DNA from: Sambucus nigra
Taxonomy: Eukaryota; Streptophyta; Magnoliopsida; Dipsacales; Adoxaceae
DNA length: 64,000 nt
Assembly (NCBI GenBank): GCA_949130495.1
Contig: OX422210.1
Span: 500,503,760-500,567,759 of the forward strand
Direction: 5' to 3'
The position numbers were made by a program, and so were the translations under genes. Below the pieces are notes generated by a model. The model had not been told where the DNA came from and made no database searches. It saw only the letters and a program-made list of their open reading frames with translations. Shown piece by piece: positions 11,460 to 23,602 of this stretch. Within the stretch, counting starts at the first letter, position 1; every line of letters begins with the position of its first letter.

Positions 11460-12560
11460 TAGGGAGCTTTCAATTCCAATTAGTAACAACTATTTTCGGC
11501 ATACCAAATGAGTTTAAGTATCTTAAAATATACACATCAAATTCAATTTTATGTTCAACAACAAAAAGAAACTCTGGTCTATGCTTCATAGTCCAAGAGC
11601 TGAGCGTGCTTTTTGAAAGGGGATTGACTAAACCCCCTATGTTCCAATATAAAACCTTCATTTTTAGAGGCACTACTCAAATTGTAACCAACCTTTACTC
11701 TTTCTAACATGTGCCATATCCATGAGAGCAATCCATGATTTGGAAAGAAATATTTCTGGAGTGGAATTTTAACCTGGATCAATAGTGAGGGTGGCCGTTA
11801 ACAAAGTTTTGGTAGATATATCTCAGTTAATCATCAACCCATTACCAAAAGCCTTATTCCCCATAATAGTGATTTGATTTATCTTCTCAGTTGTAGACTT
11901 GTCCTCCTCATTGATAATATCCCTCATTAACACATCCTTGTTTAGATATTCTACAACATAATTAACTATGTGACCCCACTCAATAATTGATTAATGCTCT
12001 AAATAAGTGGTAACTTGATTCAGATGTGCATAATCAATGTCTTAAAAGTTCTTTATTTCAAAGATGCCTTCTCCTTGAATCTCCTGAGGTATGTAAAATT
12101 GATTTACTAGGGATCTACCCTTAGTATTAAATTTTGATATGTGCGTGTCCTTCTCTTTATCTTTGGGTGGTTTATGATGAATCATATCAACACCATCCAA
12201 TTGAATTGTTCTCACAAATCGATCATTAATCACCCAATGGCCTAAAATTCTATAATGAGAAAATCTAAGAAGGAACTTTTAATATATAACATCTTATTCA
12301 AAAATTACATTTTTATTCTTAACCAAGACTTTTTCTGAAAAATAATCACTGATTTCCATATCAATAAGAACCGTAGCAAAGTGCCCAAAAGCTTTATCTA
12401 TGGTGGGATGATAAATTTTAATAGGATCCCCAAGATATCTATAAATATCAAACAAGATTCTTGGGTGCAAATATTCAATACCTAATCCCCCAAATTGACC
12501 CACACAGGAGAAATAGTAACCTTTTCTTCGTTTGGATAAAATCTGGAAGACCAATTAAAT
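11460..12560 (-). pseudogene. LINE (L1-type) fragment: ORF1 DUF4283-like region and endonuclease start
   Basis: Minus strand 12554-12294 reads FGGLGIEYLHPRILFDIYRY and FGHFATVLIDMEISDYFSEK, the pattern of the DUF4283/zinc-knuckle ORF1 protein of plant L1-type LINEs. After a decayed linker (12233-12042), 11673-11470 reads MKVLYWNIGGLVNPLS and HRPEFLFVVEHKI, the start of a LINE endonuclease (canonical form L.WN.RGL.N, then the catalytic-Glu segment). The reverse transcriptase is absent and the fragment ends abruptly at about 11465. It could be a truncated insertion or part of the CACTA cargo. Confidence 0.7.
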
Positions 12561-14006
12561 AGTTTCATAAAAATAAGTAGTAACATGTCAAAGTCACTGT
12601 TTCATTCCACAATGTTCTATTCTCAATGTAGTTTGATTAATTGTAAGGTTAGGACTACCTAATAGTATTATAAATAAGGTCTTTGGCCTTATTAGTTGTG
12701 TCAGTAAATGTAAGTAATATTCCTTCGCGTTTATGTCAGAGCATCTCCTGCTTCACGTTTTCACAGTAGAGTAATTCTAGGGGGACATAATTTGACTAAC
12801 AGAGTGATGTAGTATAACTAAATTAGACAGTTAATTAAACTCTTACTCATAAAGACCCACAACTCTAACATTTTACATATGCTATTCCATCAATTTAGTC
12901 ACAATTTGTATGCCATCAAATACTTCATAATGTAAGATTACCAAGGAAAAATATAACATTCATACTCTTGGTCGAAATACTAAATATAATGATCACTATA
13001 ATGAATACAATGATAACTACTAATATCAATAATAATACACAAAATATAGGTATAAAGAAAGAGAAAAGGTAAAGGTTAGGTTCTCACCCCTTCAAGAACC
13101 TCCTCGCAATAGAGTAGCTCTTCACCCGTAACACAGCCAACCACTTCAACATAACCAGTATAAAGACATTAGAAATAATGAAAACGTGAGGATTGAGGAC
13201 AAGAAACCATAATAAATTTATCACCAATACCAGATAAAGAATGTATATATAGCCCTAAACCTAAAGCATTGAAATAGTTTCTGTACAAAATAATTTCTTT
13301 AAAACAAAAATTGTCAAACTAAATTATCAAAATTAAGATGGTTAAATATTTCATAATAACAGTTAAACCGTAAATTAAAAGTGTGATTAGAATCGAGTCA
13401 GAGATTAACTTCATTCATTTTAAACTTTTCCATTAGCAGTATGTATTTTGAATTACGTCAATCAAATATCAAAATTAACCAAGATATAAGAGTAATGCTA
13501 GCTGGTGTAAACATACTTTTTACTATAGTCTCATTGATAGTGTATGAATACAATGGCTGGAACAAAAGACAAATAAACGACAGGGAACGGGCTGATGAAT
13601 ATTCAACATCTTGGATTTAATCATACACACATGTATTAATAGAGAGTACGGTTAGCCCCGTTTTAATATGACATTCATAGCAAGAATCATTCATAAATAA
13701 CAATTTTTCCATAATAAATTAGTACAACATAGGATTGAGCAGATTGCGATCAGGCAAAAAGGAAAAAAATTCAATTATAACTAATTGATGTTAACAAATG
13801 GTGATAAACATACATATATAAAAAAGCCTAGGTATTTTTTAGTGTCCTGATTGAGAAATCCATCGAGGAACTTTTTAAAAAAACAATTTTGTAATACTTT
13901 AAAAGTAATGCCTAGCGTTGTTATCTCCCCAAGGAGACTTTATACATAACACAAGCGCCTTTAGTGATCGGATACGACAAATGCAGAATAACACTCCGTT
14001 GCCAAA
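12561..14006. other. CACTA internal, nothing recognised
   Basis: AT-rich sequence without a supported ORF, RNA gene or clear repeat. Confidence 0.45.
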
Positions 14007-14787
14007 TAATTTGTGACACCATGCCTAATTAAATACCGAGTGATCAGGCCTTTATTAAATTAAAACATGATTCACACAATGGTCCATTCTTAGCATTACT
14101 ATCGAAAACCAAATTAATTACTAATCACTTATTAGTTAATTATGTCGGTGCCAAGTTTTATCTTGTATTAAACATACAATTAATAGCATGCGGAGAAACT
14201 GAATCACAACATTCACACAATATTATAGTCCAAACCATCTCAAATAAATAAATAAAGTCTTACCGAATAAACCATCGGCCAAAAATCCCAAATCAGAATA
14301 ATAAATCTAACTGATAAGAAAGTCTAGGCACAAGTTTGAAACTGAAATACTAAATGAATAAAGTCTCAAATGGGGCCAACATGCCCAAATTGAAATACTG
14401 GAAAAGAAACTCCAATGCTAGGAATGAAATGATAGATGCGTCTAGTCAACACTCAGCAAGCTTCCATAGTGTTGCAGTTATACGTCCCTAGAAAGAATCG
14501 TCAAGTCGGGCGTCCCTGTGGCTGGATACCTAAAAGGTTTTGAAAATATTTTATAGTAAGGGTTAGTACCAAAAATATTTTGAAAATATTTTTGCAATTG
14601 TTTATTACAATATAAAATCAGTTATTGATTACACATGTTAGGTTCACGTACACTCATTTGAATTTCCTCACCTCTCAACTATTGTGCACGCCTAACGTCT
14701 ATACTTAGCCCACCTATCTATTTTACCCATGCTAATTAAACTTAAGTATTTTTCATTGTGAACACGTCTCTGATCCTGTATCCTCCA

Positions 14788-17700
14788 TGATAAGTACCCA
14801 AAACTGTACATTTTATACCCCGAATAGATGTATTTTAGTTGGTGATTCTCGACAATACGGGTCTTATGCGCTTAATTGTTCAATATGAAGGCTTAATTAC
14901 AGTTGCGGTGTGAAAAGCTTTATTTCCAGGCAATTTATAGTTAAAATGGAGTTAACTCCCTTGTCCCATATCCTAACCTACCCTAAACCTAGCCTAAACC
15001 TACCCTGAAGCCCGTGTGTGTTATTTTGTGCCTTTTTATTATTTTTTAGATTTTTAGTTTGAGTTATTTTTATTTTTAGAATTTATTTTAGATTTATTTA
15101 AAATTTCTAGGATTTATTTTCTAATTTTTATATTTCTTTTTATTTAGTTTAATTTTGATTTTGATTTTATTAGTTTTTAGTTTTAGTTTTTATTTTATTA
15201 AGATTAATTTTTAGGAGTTTATTTTTAGATCTTTAGTCTTTATATTTTTATTAGATTTTTAGTTTATTTCTTTTATTTTAGTATTACTTTATTAGAAATT
15301 TTATTTTAATTTTAGTTTTTACTAACTTTATTTTTTTACTATTTTTAGTTTGTTTTCTTTTAGTTAGATTTTATTTTTTTATTTTTATTAATTTTAATTG
15401 TGTTATTTTCTATTTTAATTAGGTACAAATTACACACACACCCCCCTACTTCTACACACTAACACACACACCCTAACACTACCTATCCTCATCCTCTCCT
15501 ACACCCTATTATCCTATACCCTCACCCAGACAATAACCCCCCAACATCATCTTCTCCAACTTACACCAACCACCTTTTCTCTCCTCTCTCTTCCACCATT
15601 TTCAAAATCACTCTCTCATCTCTTCTCTCTTCTCCCTAGCCCTCCATAACTCAACACCTCCATTAAAACATACAAAACACCACAAACCCATCCCATTTCC
15701 TCTCTCTCTCTCCTGCGCCCAACCACCTGCCGACGCCGCTGCCCCGACATCCCCATCTCGCCGGAACCCAATCGGCGACCTAAACCAGGCGCCTAGCCCC
15801 AACCCGCGGCCTCTCACCGACCCGCGAACCCCAGCGCCGGTGGTCTCCCTTACCCGAACCAGCACCAATCCCCAACTCCGGCACAAGATTCAGCCCACGA
15901 CCCTCAACCGCCGGCGACCTTGATAACCCTTCCCACTGACCGCCGGCGACAGCTCACGCCTGGTGCCCTCCTGTCCAAACCGAGCTCCGGCGGCTCCAAA
16001 CCCGATCCAACCCGAACCCGCTCAGCCCACCTCCGATCGCGACCTGTCAACCCGGTCCTACCAAAGCCTAACCCGGAACCAAAACGAAAGAACCCATCAT
16101 CCAAACTCATTACTCATTACCCATTTCCCATCTTCTTCTAACCCGATGTTAGCTGCCAAACTCAAAAGAACAAAACCAAACAATAAAGACCAATCCAACT
16201 AAAAACCAAATGACCACATGTTTAAAAAAACCCTTTTAACCCTTTTACCCATTATACCCCCAACCACCTCTTTTACCCAATACCCAAAAATACCCTTATA
16301 ACAAATCCGATTTTTAATTCTCTCTACTACCATTTATCCTCACACCTCACCATTCCCATGCACACTCAAGCCAATTTCCAAAAATAGCCCCATACTCCAT
16401 GTGACTACTATAAATGAAGATGAAGACCACTTATGAAAAAAAGAGCTAGATAGATAGGAATATTTAGAAAGAGAAAGTTTAGGGTTAGAAATAAATTAGG
16501 ATAAACACCATTTTGTAAAAAGTTTTTATTTTTCTTTTTTAAGATTATTGAGTGATAAATGTGTGAGCCGGCGGATTCAGGGGGGGCGAGGAGGGGCGAC
16601 CGCTCCCCCTGAATTTTTGAAAAAAATTATTGAGAATTTTTTAGGGGTGCTATTCGTAAAATTAGAAAGATAAAGGTAAAACTCATAAGGTTTTTATAAC
16701 TTTAGGGTCAAAGTCGTAAATAGTTTAAACTAATAAACCCTACTCATTTCTAAAGCAGCCGGCCACATTTTCTTTTCTCTCTCATTCTCTTTCTTTCTTA
16801 CTCTTACCCATGGCTGCCAAGATCCGCCCCTCTCTCCAGCGGAGAGTCACCGCCCCTTGCTGCCAAGATCCGCCCTTGCTTGCTGCTAAGCCAACAGCCA
16901 AAAAACAAGCTGGAGAAATCAAGGTTATTTTACCCAAATATTATTTGTTACCATTTTGTTTTTGATATCTTTATGAATTTTACATATACCTATTATACTT
17001 AAATACTTTTATAGATTTATTGTATAGAATCAATGGTAATAGAAATTTATGAAACAGGTAAACTATTTAGACATAATATTGTTAATTGGGTATTTATACC
17101 GAAAATGTTAATTATATTTTCAGGCATAATAATTTATTTTTAGTTCATTGTTTTTGTTATTATTGGTAAGAACAAGGTTTAATTACTTAAATATTCTGTT
17201 GATATTGTTAAATGCTAATATTTAGTTGGAATATTTAAAAATTGTTAGACAAAATTTGTTAATATTTACCAATAAAGTTTAGGCATCTCCATAATATGTA
17301 TAAAATTCCAACTAAATTCAAATTAACCCCAAAAAATTCGACTCAAATTAAACACTAATTTCAAGTAACTATTAAAATTAGTTAAATTAACAAAAAAATT
17401 GTACAAAGTTCGAATTAAACTTGAATTAACCCAAAAAAAAATCGTCTCGGGGGCTCCTACATCCCAAACTCCCGACACCACTCGAAATTTTGGCTCCCCC
17501 TGAACAAAAATCCTAGATCCGCCACTGTGTGTGAGGATTAATTTGAGTGAAATTTTTATGTAATATTGTTTGGATCACTCAAGTTGATGGATTATGGATT
17601 TCAACTCATGGATTGAAGATCAATTAAGCTTCAAGAGATTGAGGTTTGATTGTTCTTTTCTCTTCTCATTTATTTTATGCCTTTGATTATTAATCTGTCA

Positions 17701-18572
17701 AATCTTATATCATGTTAGGCTAAATCCCCTTTCAAGGGGTAGGGTAAAACCCTTATTTGATGTTATTTTATTTTTATTAGTTTAATTACTTGAAAAGTCC
17801 ATTTGAATGTTAATTTTGATCCCTCACCCTTAAATTTACGCCTCGAGAGAGGGTAAATGATTTTCGAGAGAAAATCGAAATTCTAGTTATAATACCCATT
17901 TTAGATTCGAACTAGAGATAGGGGTTTCTTAAGTGGGGTATTATAACTAGAATTTCAACTCTAAATTTATTTTATAAGATTTACATAAATTCTAATTTAT
18001 CGATCCTAGCGGGTGATTAATTAAAAGGAGTGTAGATCTATTTTTCTAGAGTTGTGGGGTGTAAAACTTAATTTTCTAAAAGGTTACTATTAAAATTACA
18101 TTTGCAATGAGATTTGATTTGTAATTTTGATATTAATTTGGGAGAATTCAATTAATTAAATTAATTAATTAAAATAGCTAAAATTTGTGATGTAATCCCG
18201 CTCCTTGATTGTTCACAATTATTTACCTCACTGTATCTCTTATTTTAGTTTAGACTTTATTTTTCTTTTTAGTAACTTTCTAGTTAGTTGTTATCATATC
18301 ACATTAGTTTAGTTTAGTTTAGTTTAGTTTAGTTTAAATCATCACCTCACCCTATTGTTTTAATATTTGAAAAGGCTAAAAAAAGTAGAAAAGTGAAAAA
18401 GCACAAAAAGAAAATAAAAAGTGAATTACAATTGAATTTGTCCCTTTGCTTTACAACCTTGAATGTGGATTGATACCCTTACTTACCTCTACACTTGAGA
18501 TTGTTATTATTTTGTAGGTATTTGAGGTTTTGATTATAAGGACTTTTCAAGCAACGACAAAGAAAAAATACA
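14788..18572 (+). mobile_element. Athila-type solo LTR inserted in the chromovirus LTR
   Basis: It starts TGATAAGTACCCAAAACTG and aligns, in opposite orientation, with the LTRs at 39504-42057 and 49889-64000. Shared blocks are TATTCGGGG..TAAAAT near the start, long TTTTTAG-rich stretches (15040-15410), a GC-rich CpG-dense island (15700-16120), CCCTTTCAAGGGG (17728), ATCTCTAGTTCG inverted at about 17905, and TTTTGTAGGTA at 18517. Its 3' end (about 18572) is inferred from the alignment. I found no target duplication. Without the hAT insert it is about 2.8 kb. A (TTTAG)n run sits at 18306-18338. ORFs at 15608-16202 are composition artefacts of the GC-rich island. Confidence 0.75.
16568..17527. 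mobile_element. hAT-like non-autonomous transposon, 960 bp
   Basis: The ends are CCGGCGGATTCAGGG and, inverted, CAGTGGCGGATCTAGG, an imperfect terminal inverted repeat of the CAGTGGCGGA type common in plant hAT (Tip100-like) elements. It is flanked by a perfect 8-bp duplication TGTGTGAG (16560-16567 and 17528-17535). Subterminal CTCCCCCTGAA occurs near both ends in the same orientation. No transposase ORF is present. A GC-rich island (16800-16900) contains a direct repeat around TGCCAAGATCCGCCC. Confidence 0.88.
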
Positions 18573-18751
18573 CGTAAAAGTTCTTTCTATCAAATGACAG
18601 TAGTTTACCCGATAGTTAACGTTTCTCATACGTTATAAGAGTTGAAATTTCCATTTCACTTATATTGTCATCTAATTAATTAATTAAGTTTCACTACTTA
18701 ATTCATTCTTTAGATATACACTATCTAACAGACTACTGTCACACGTAAGTA

Positions 18752-18793
<42 letters not shown>

Positions 18794-20738
18794 TTTCAGT
18801 GTCTCTCATAAAGACCACCGTAAAATGCGGGCATACTCTGATATCAGTCGAACTACCTCTCGTACGAAATAGGGACTGTTGGTTCGGTTGGTCTTCTCGA
18901 ACCCAAAAATCAAAGAACAAACAATGGAGGCGAACATAGTTCTAAGCCTCAAGCCTAAGAATATACCTAATGTACCCAAATGACACGTTGGACACACTAA
19001 TACACGACACATAGTGAGCCGCCCTAAATTCTATGTTCTGGGACACAAATCTAGACCTCCCTAGAATTGGCAAGGTGGGATCACCCACTGCGCGGGAACC
19101 TCCATGATAGCAGGCAGCGTAGGTGCGTTAACAAAAGTCATCCATCGTATAATAGGTACACACACAACCTATATATTTAACAGGTATTCACACAAGCCAA
19201 TTATCATCATTTGTACGTAGCATATTTCACTCCAATACTCATCGTACATTCAATTTACGATTATTGTTACTATCGCATTTTATGGAGTATTATTCTCTAC
19301 TCTAAGGGTCCTGGTTACCCCTTGTTTTATTTCAGTAGCTAAAAGTCTTCATTACCTTACTGGTTCATGCCATAAGCTCACTCACGCTATTTACCATATT
19401 AACATTCTCATTCTCACGAAATAATTACGTTATCATATAATCCCATTTAATCATCATTTTAGTTCTCTCGATAGGACAAAAAAACCGTAACCCTATCAAG
19501 GCCTACTGCAGTATAATAAATCCCTTATTATATTCCAACAATGTCCCAAAAGTTTTTCCGATAACAATTTAGGAGTTCTAGGATTAAAAAGAAAACTTTT
19601 ATATTTTTCTAGGAACCGAACCGGTCCGCCCCTCTGTAATTCGTCTTCTCCATTATGCAAATGCGTTTTTCACTATTAACACCCACATAACTTAAATATT
19701 TCGTCACTAAATTTGAAACCAATTGTCCCTAACCATTTATACATGCATTAGGACGATTTCTAATGTAAATATAACGTCAAAACTTTTACATTTTTTATTC
19801 AAGAAAGGATTTAAACATCTAATCCACAAAACCCTAGGTTTTATGTTCTTCCACCATGATACATAAAAAAAAACTAGATTTAATTCATGGATAATAACAC
19901 AAAATCTCTAATTTATTAAATTCTACTGATATCAAATCATTCTACATGCAATTCTTACCCAAACGCGTGTTTAAATCATTATTGTCTTCAAAATATGAAG
20001 AACCTTAGTCACATGGTATTATAACTTCAAATAACTCGTATATAAACACTTGTCTTTGATCACTAGGGTCTGATTTCGTGATTTTGGTGATGGATTTGAT
20101 TATCTTCTCTATCAATCCTCACTCCTTACTTGTTTATGGTGCAAGATTGGGATGAAAAGCTCCAAGAATATCCTCAAAATCTCTAAGGACTCTCTCCTTT
20201 TGTTCTCAAATGGACTCCCGTTGTATTTTAAGTTTTTAACCCTAGCCCCTCTTATCTAACATCTGATAAAGGAGTTAGAAATTCATAGGTCTCCTAACCC
20301 TCATTTTCCAAATGACTAAAATGCCCCTATACGATGCCAGTTTAGCCTAAAAATGCACGGGACCCAATCGACACCCCCGGGATACTATTTTGACGCTTAC
20401 GGAGTCATTCGTGACCTCGAAATCATCATCCGAGTCATTCTTCACAATTTTTACTATCTCGACCTCAATTATTCTACATGTAACTCTCAGTTGAGATAAT
20501 GTCTAATTACGCCAACATCACTCACTACTACGTGTAAGAATTTCCATACGTTATTTACTATTCACTTAGTAAATTAAATTCATAATATAATCAGTATCTC
20601 ACTCTCGATTAATATCTAATAAACACCATATTACTCATTCAAGTAAATTACATATCTCGTGTAATTTAATGTAAGAACTAATTAATTATCGAATTAATGA
20701 AATTCAAATACGCATAAAATACGGGGTATTACATAATT

Positions 20739-22039
20739 GAATTGTATTTTAGTTAATTTGAAATTTGACTTAGTGACTACAGGGCACTTGAATCCATTTT
20801 CAATACATGTATGAATACTTAACAACACATTTTAAGTAATTATAATTAAATGCATAATGATAGGATGAGAACCAAGTAGCCTAATCATTCCCAAATTGCG
20901 CAATGGAGAAATACAATAGTACTCCAACTTCTTAGAGTTCCCCCATCTAAATGAATTATTACCAATAGCAGGAACATGAAAAGAGATTGATTTTATTAGA
21001 ATATATAAAAACTTTAGCATAACATTGTTTGGAGAACCCTTCCTCAAACCTATATGCGTATCATAAAGTAAACACAATAGCATAGCATCTTCAGACTTGA
21101 GAATGCAAATGCCAACCGCCATAACTACAAAAGGGCAAAAAAATATACAAAATTAATAATACATTCCCCACAATATCAGATTTTTCTTCTGTAAGAGAAT
21201 CCCTTAAATTTGTCTGTCTAAATACCCAACACAAAATTAAATTAAAAATCCTAACTTTGAAAATTTGTGTTCATGTATATGCTCATTTTCTTCTTCATGT
21301 GGCATAAACTTGTCATCATCACCAACGAATTTTTTTACTCTTTAATTCATTTTTTTTTTAATTTGTAGCTTTGTCTTGAATTACAGAATACAATTGACTG
21401 AAAAAAACTAAATTATACAGATTTTTGGCAGTAGTAAACCTATTGCAGGTAATTATAAAATATTGCATTTTATATAATAGATTAAATGAAAATTTGGTTT
21501 TTAAATAATAAATTGATTTTAATTACATTTTCCAAACAATTACATCAATAATCAAAAATTTGAAATCCAGGGTGAATACACAATAGAAAATTAAAATGAA
21601 AACCCTAAATTTGAAGATTGTATTCCTCCCTGTAAATACCCAACACAGAATTAAATTAAAAACCCTAACTTTGAATATTCGTGTTCATGTATAAGTGTGT
21701 GTGCATCACTGCATGTGTGTCACTGTGTGCATGCATGTGGGTGCGTGTGTGGGTGGATGCAAGAGAGAGAGAGAGTACCGAAATCGTGTTACTGCCGACA
21801 CGTCTCAAAGTGAGGGGGTAGATGGTGTGAGGGTTACCTATTGGGCTTGTGAAGAGTGGGATGGGAGGGGGGGGGGAGGCTATGGGGTTTGTGAGAGATG
21901 ACGAGTTTGGTAAAGTAAGGCGGGAGATGAAAAATGATTAGTACGGGAAAATATTTTTTTACCTGCCTTATTTGGTATATCTTTTGAGGCAAGAAGTATT
22001 TTATGGTCTTATTTTATTCACTTTATAAGATATGAATAA
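20739..22039. other. Right internal part of the CACTA element
   Basis: A segment around AACCCTAA(A/C)TTTGAA recurs at 21250, 21602 and 21660 with flanking AATACCCAACACA, a diverged tandem structure. A GT-rich low-complexity stretch (21690-21770) and a G-run (21867-21877) follow. The minus ORF 20832-21122 has no recognisable domain, and I do not call it a gene. Confidence 0.45.
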
Positions 22040-22207
22040 TTAACTGTCTCAAAAAGTGACTTCTTTTGAGACGGGTATAATTAAAAGTCTAAAAAAATAA
22101 TAGTCTTTGAGACAGCTAGTTATATCTGTCTCAAAAAGTATGCTTTAAAGACTATATTTTTTCTGACTCGAAAAATAGGGTATTAAAAGCAACTTTTTTT
22201 TATCGTG
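22040..22207. repeat. Right CACTA subterminal repeats and terminus
   Basis: GTCTCAAAAAGTGACTTC, TTTTGAGACGGG, TTTGAGACAG and GTCTCAAAAAGTATGC occur in inverted and direct order and mirror the left subterminal array. The terminus ends TATCGTG, followed by the TAT duplication. Confidence 0.8.
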
Positions 22208-23602
22208 TATGTCCATTTTTTGGGGTTCACTTAGCATTTTTCATTTTATCTTGTGTTTTGTCCCAAAATAGCCAAATATGGAGATTTGTAAGGGCAAATT
22301 TTCAATTGAGTCTTATATATGTATTGGCTTATTGCGTTGGTAAAAACAACGAGGGTTAATATTGTCATATATATGTTCCTCAAGATTATGAACCGAGACA
22401 CGCAAACGACTATACTTGGTACTACATGATTGGATGCACTACACATTTCTCGAGATTGAAGGTATATGATTTTGTATGATCAAAATATTCATTATTGTAT
22501 TTGAATATTTTTTTTTCTGGGGTTGTTTATCATTTAAAATGTTTTTAAGGAATATTATTTTTATTTTTCTGTCCTTTTAACGAGATGGCCATCTCATTCT
22601 AATGAGAAGCCATTCTTGTTCAAACGAGAAGCCATTCTCATTATATCTTGCTTCAAACGAACGTCAAATGAGTGACCTCTATTTACCAGGACTCAACTCA
22701 TTGGAAAGATATTCGAACGAAAATTCTTTGTCATTCAAATTAATTTTGACCTTGTTCCAATGAAGGATTCGAATTCATTCGAATGACCCTATATTCTCAT
22801 TCGAACGAACTTCAACTTTTTCAAGAAAATAATTTTTGACTTTTTTTTAAAACAGCTACTCTCTTAAAATTAGGTTTTCTATCCTTTTTTAGTAGACTCC
22901 GTTTGCAAAAAACTGTTTTTTAGCCTCCCACGTTTAAAAAACACTTTCTAAACCTAAATCCAAACACAAGATTGTTTATCTTAATCATTGTTCAAGATTA
23001 AACCCCAAACCATTCATTATATAATTCTAGTGTGGTAGATTCCACACAAGTGGCTGACGATTGAGGCTATTGGAGGAATTCGAGATATGTAGATGCTGTG
23101 AAGCTGACGCTGGATTGGGGGGTTGCTATAAGAGAAGGTATAGAGACATTCATCCGCCTAGTCTTGAGGAGTCAAGTGTTGTTAGTCATTTGTGCCCTTT
23201 TCCTAAAACCTTCTTTATAGTGGTTTTGTCTAGGTTTGGCCGTCCGAGGTTTTTCTAGTTGGGGTTTCCTTATGAATCGTCGTCTCTCATGTGATTGTGC
23301 TTATTGATCATTACCTGACTTATCTTGCCTGCCAACTTAGTAATTAAGTTAATCAAGATTAAAATTGGTAACAATTTGACATGCATGTTTATAATGACTC
23401 AGGAAGTTATTCGGCATTCTATTATATTGTTAACGAATTGGTTCATTAATAGAAAATCAGACTTGCTGAGGTTCGACTCCCATCCCAATTGCTGATGCGA
23501 GTATGTTATATGCTTCCATGTATGGTCGCAACATCAACATTATCTCCATCTTGGATATTTTAAGAGAGCAAAGGAACTCCATCACCTTCGATACTTCCTT
23601 GG
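22208..23602. other. Unassigned interval with inverted AACGAG/TTCGAA motifs
   Basis: It begins with the right copy of the CACTA target duplication and continues the locus interrupted at 6658. A CCAAATATGGAGATTTG segment hints at a decayed LTR element, family unknown. From about 22578 to 22812 it holds repeated AACGAG, TTCGAACGAA and TTCATTCGAATGA motifs, resembling the arrays in the chromovirus LTRs. No ORF is supported; 23061-23258 is too short and featureless. Confidence 0.4.

Larger units (their letters stand above)
14012..20733 (-). mobile_element. Chromovirus (Tekay/Del-like) solo LTR, split by a nested insertion
   Basis: In minus orientation it starts TGTAATACCCCGTA (complement ending at 20733) and ends GGTGTCACA (complement starting at 14012). 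It is flanked by the 5-bp duplication TAATT (14007-14011 and 20734-20738). Removing the nested Athila-type LTR leaves about 2937 bp, close to the 2981- and 2922-bp solo LTRs at 29515 and 42059, with which it shares blocks such as ACATGTTAGG and CCTGTGGCTGG. It is the most diverged of the three. A (TA)n run lies at 18753-18791. ORFs inside (18684-19012, minus) are incidental. Confidence 0.85.
6659..22207. mobile_element. CACTA (En/Spm-type) transposon, 15.5 kb, with captured genes and nested insertions
   Basis: The left end is CACTACAAAATAAGTAACTT. The right end, read inverted, is CACGATAAAAAAAAGTTGCT, an imperfect terminal inverted repeat. Both ends are flanked by the 3-bp target duplication TAT (6656-6658 and 22208-22210), the CACTA norm. 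Subterminal motifs TTTTGAGACGG and GTCTCAAAA recur at both ends. No full transposase ORF is visible, so it is non-autonomous or badly decayed. It carries minus-strand fragments of an RCC1-like gene, a DUF212 gene and a LINE. A chromovirus LTR at 14012-20733 accounts for 6.7 kb, leaving a core of about 8.8 kb. Confidence 0.82.

Noticed and set aside
18306..18338. (TTTAG)n run resembling a telomere repeat
   Set aside because: The unit is TTTAG, not the plant TTTAGGG, and it lies inside an Athila-type LTR; simple-sequence expansion is the better reading.
14788..18572. A target duplication for the Athila-type solo LTR
   Set aside because: The left flank CTCCA has no matching repeat near 18572. 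The 3' boundary is set only by alignment, so I do not claim one.
20832..21122. 96-residue minus-strand ORF in the CACTA element
   Set aside because: No recognisable domain, low complexity in part, and no splice or family signal; not enough to call it cargo.
23461..23495. GGTTCGACTCCC, like a tRNA T-loop
   Set aside because: No acceptor, D or anticodon arm can be folded around it.
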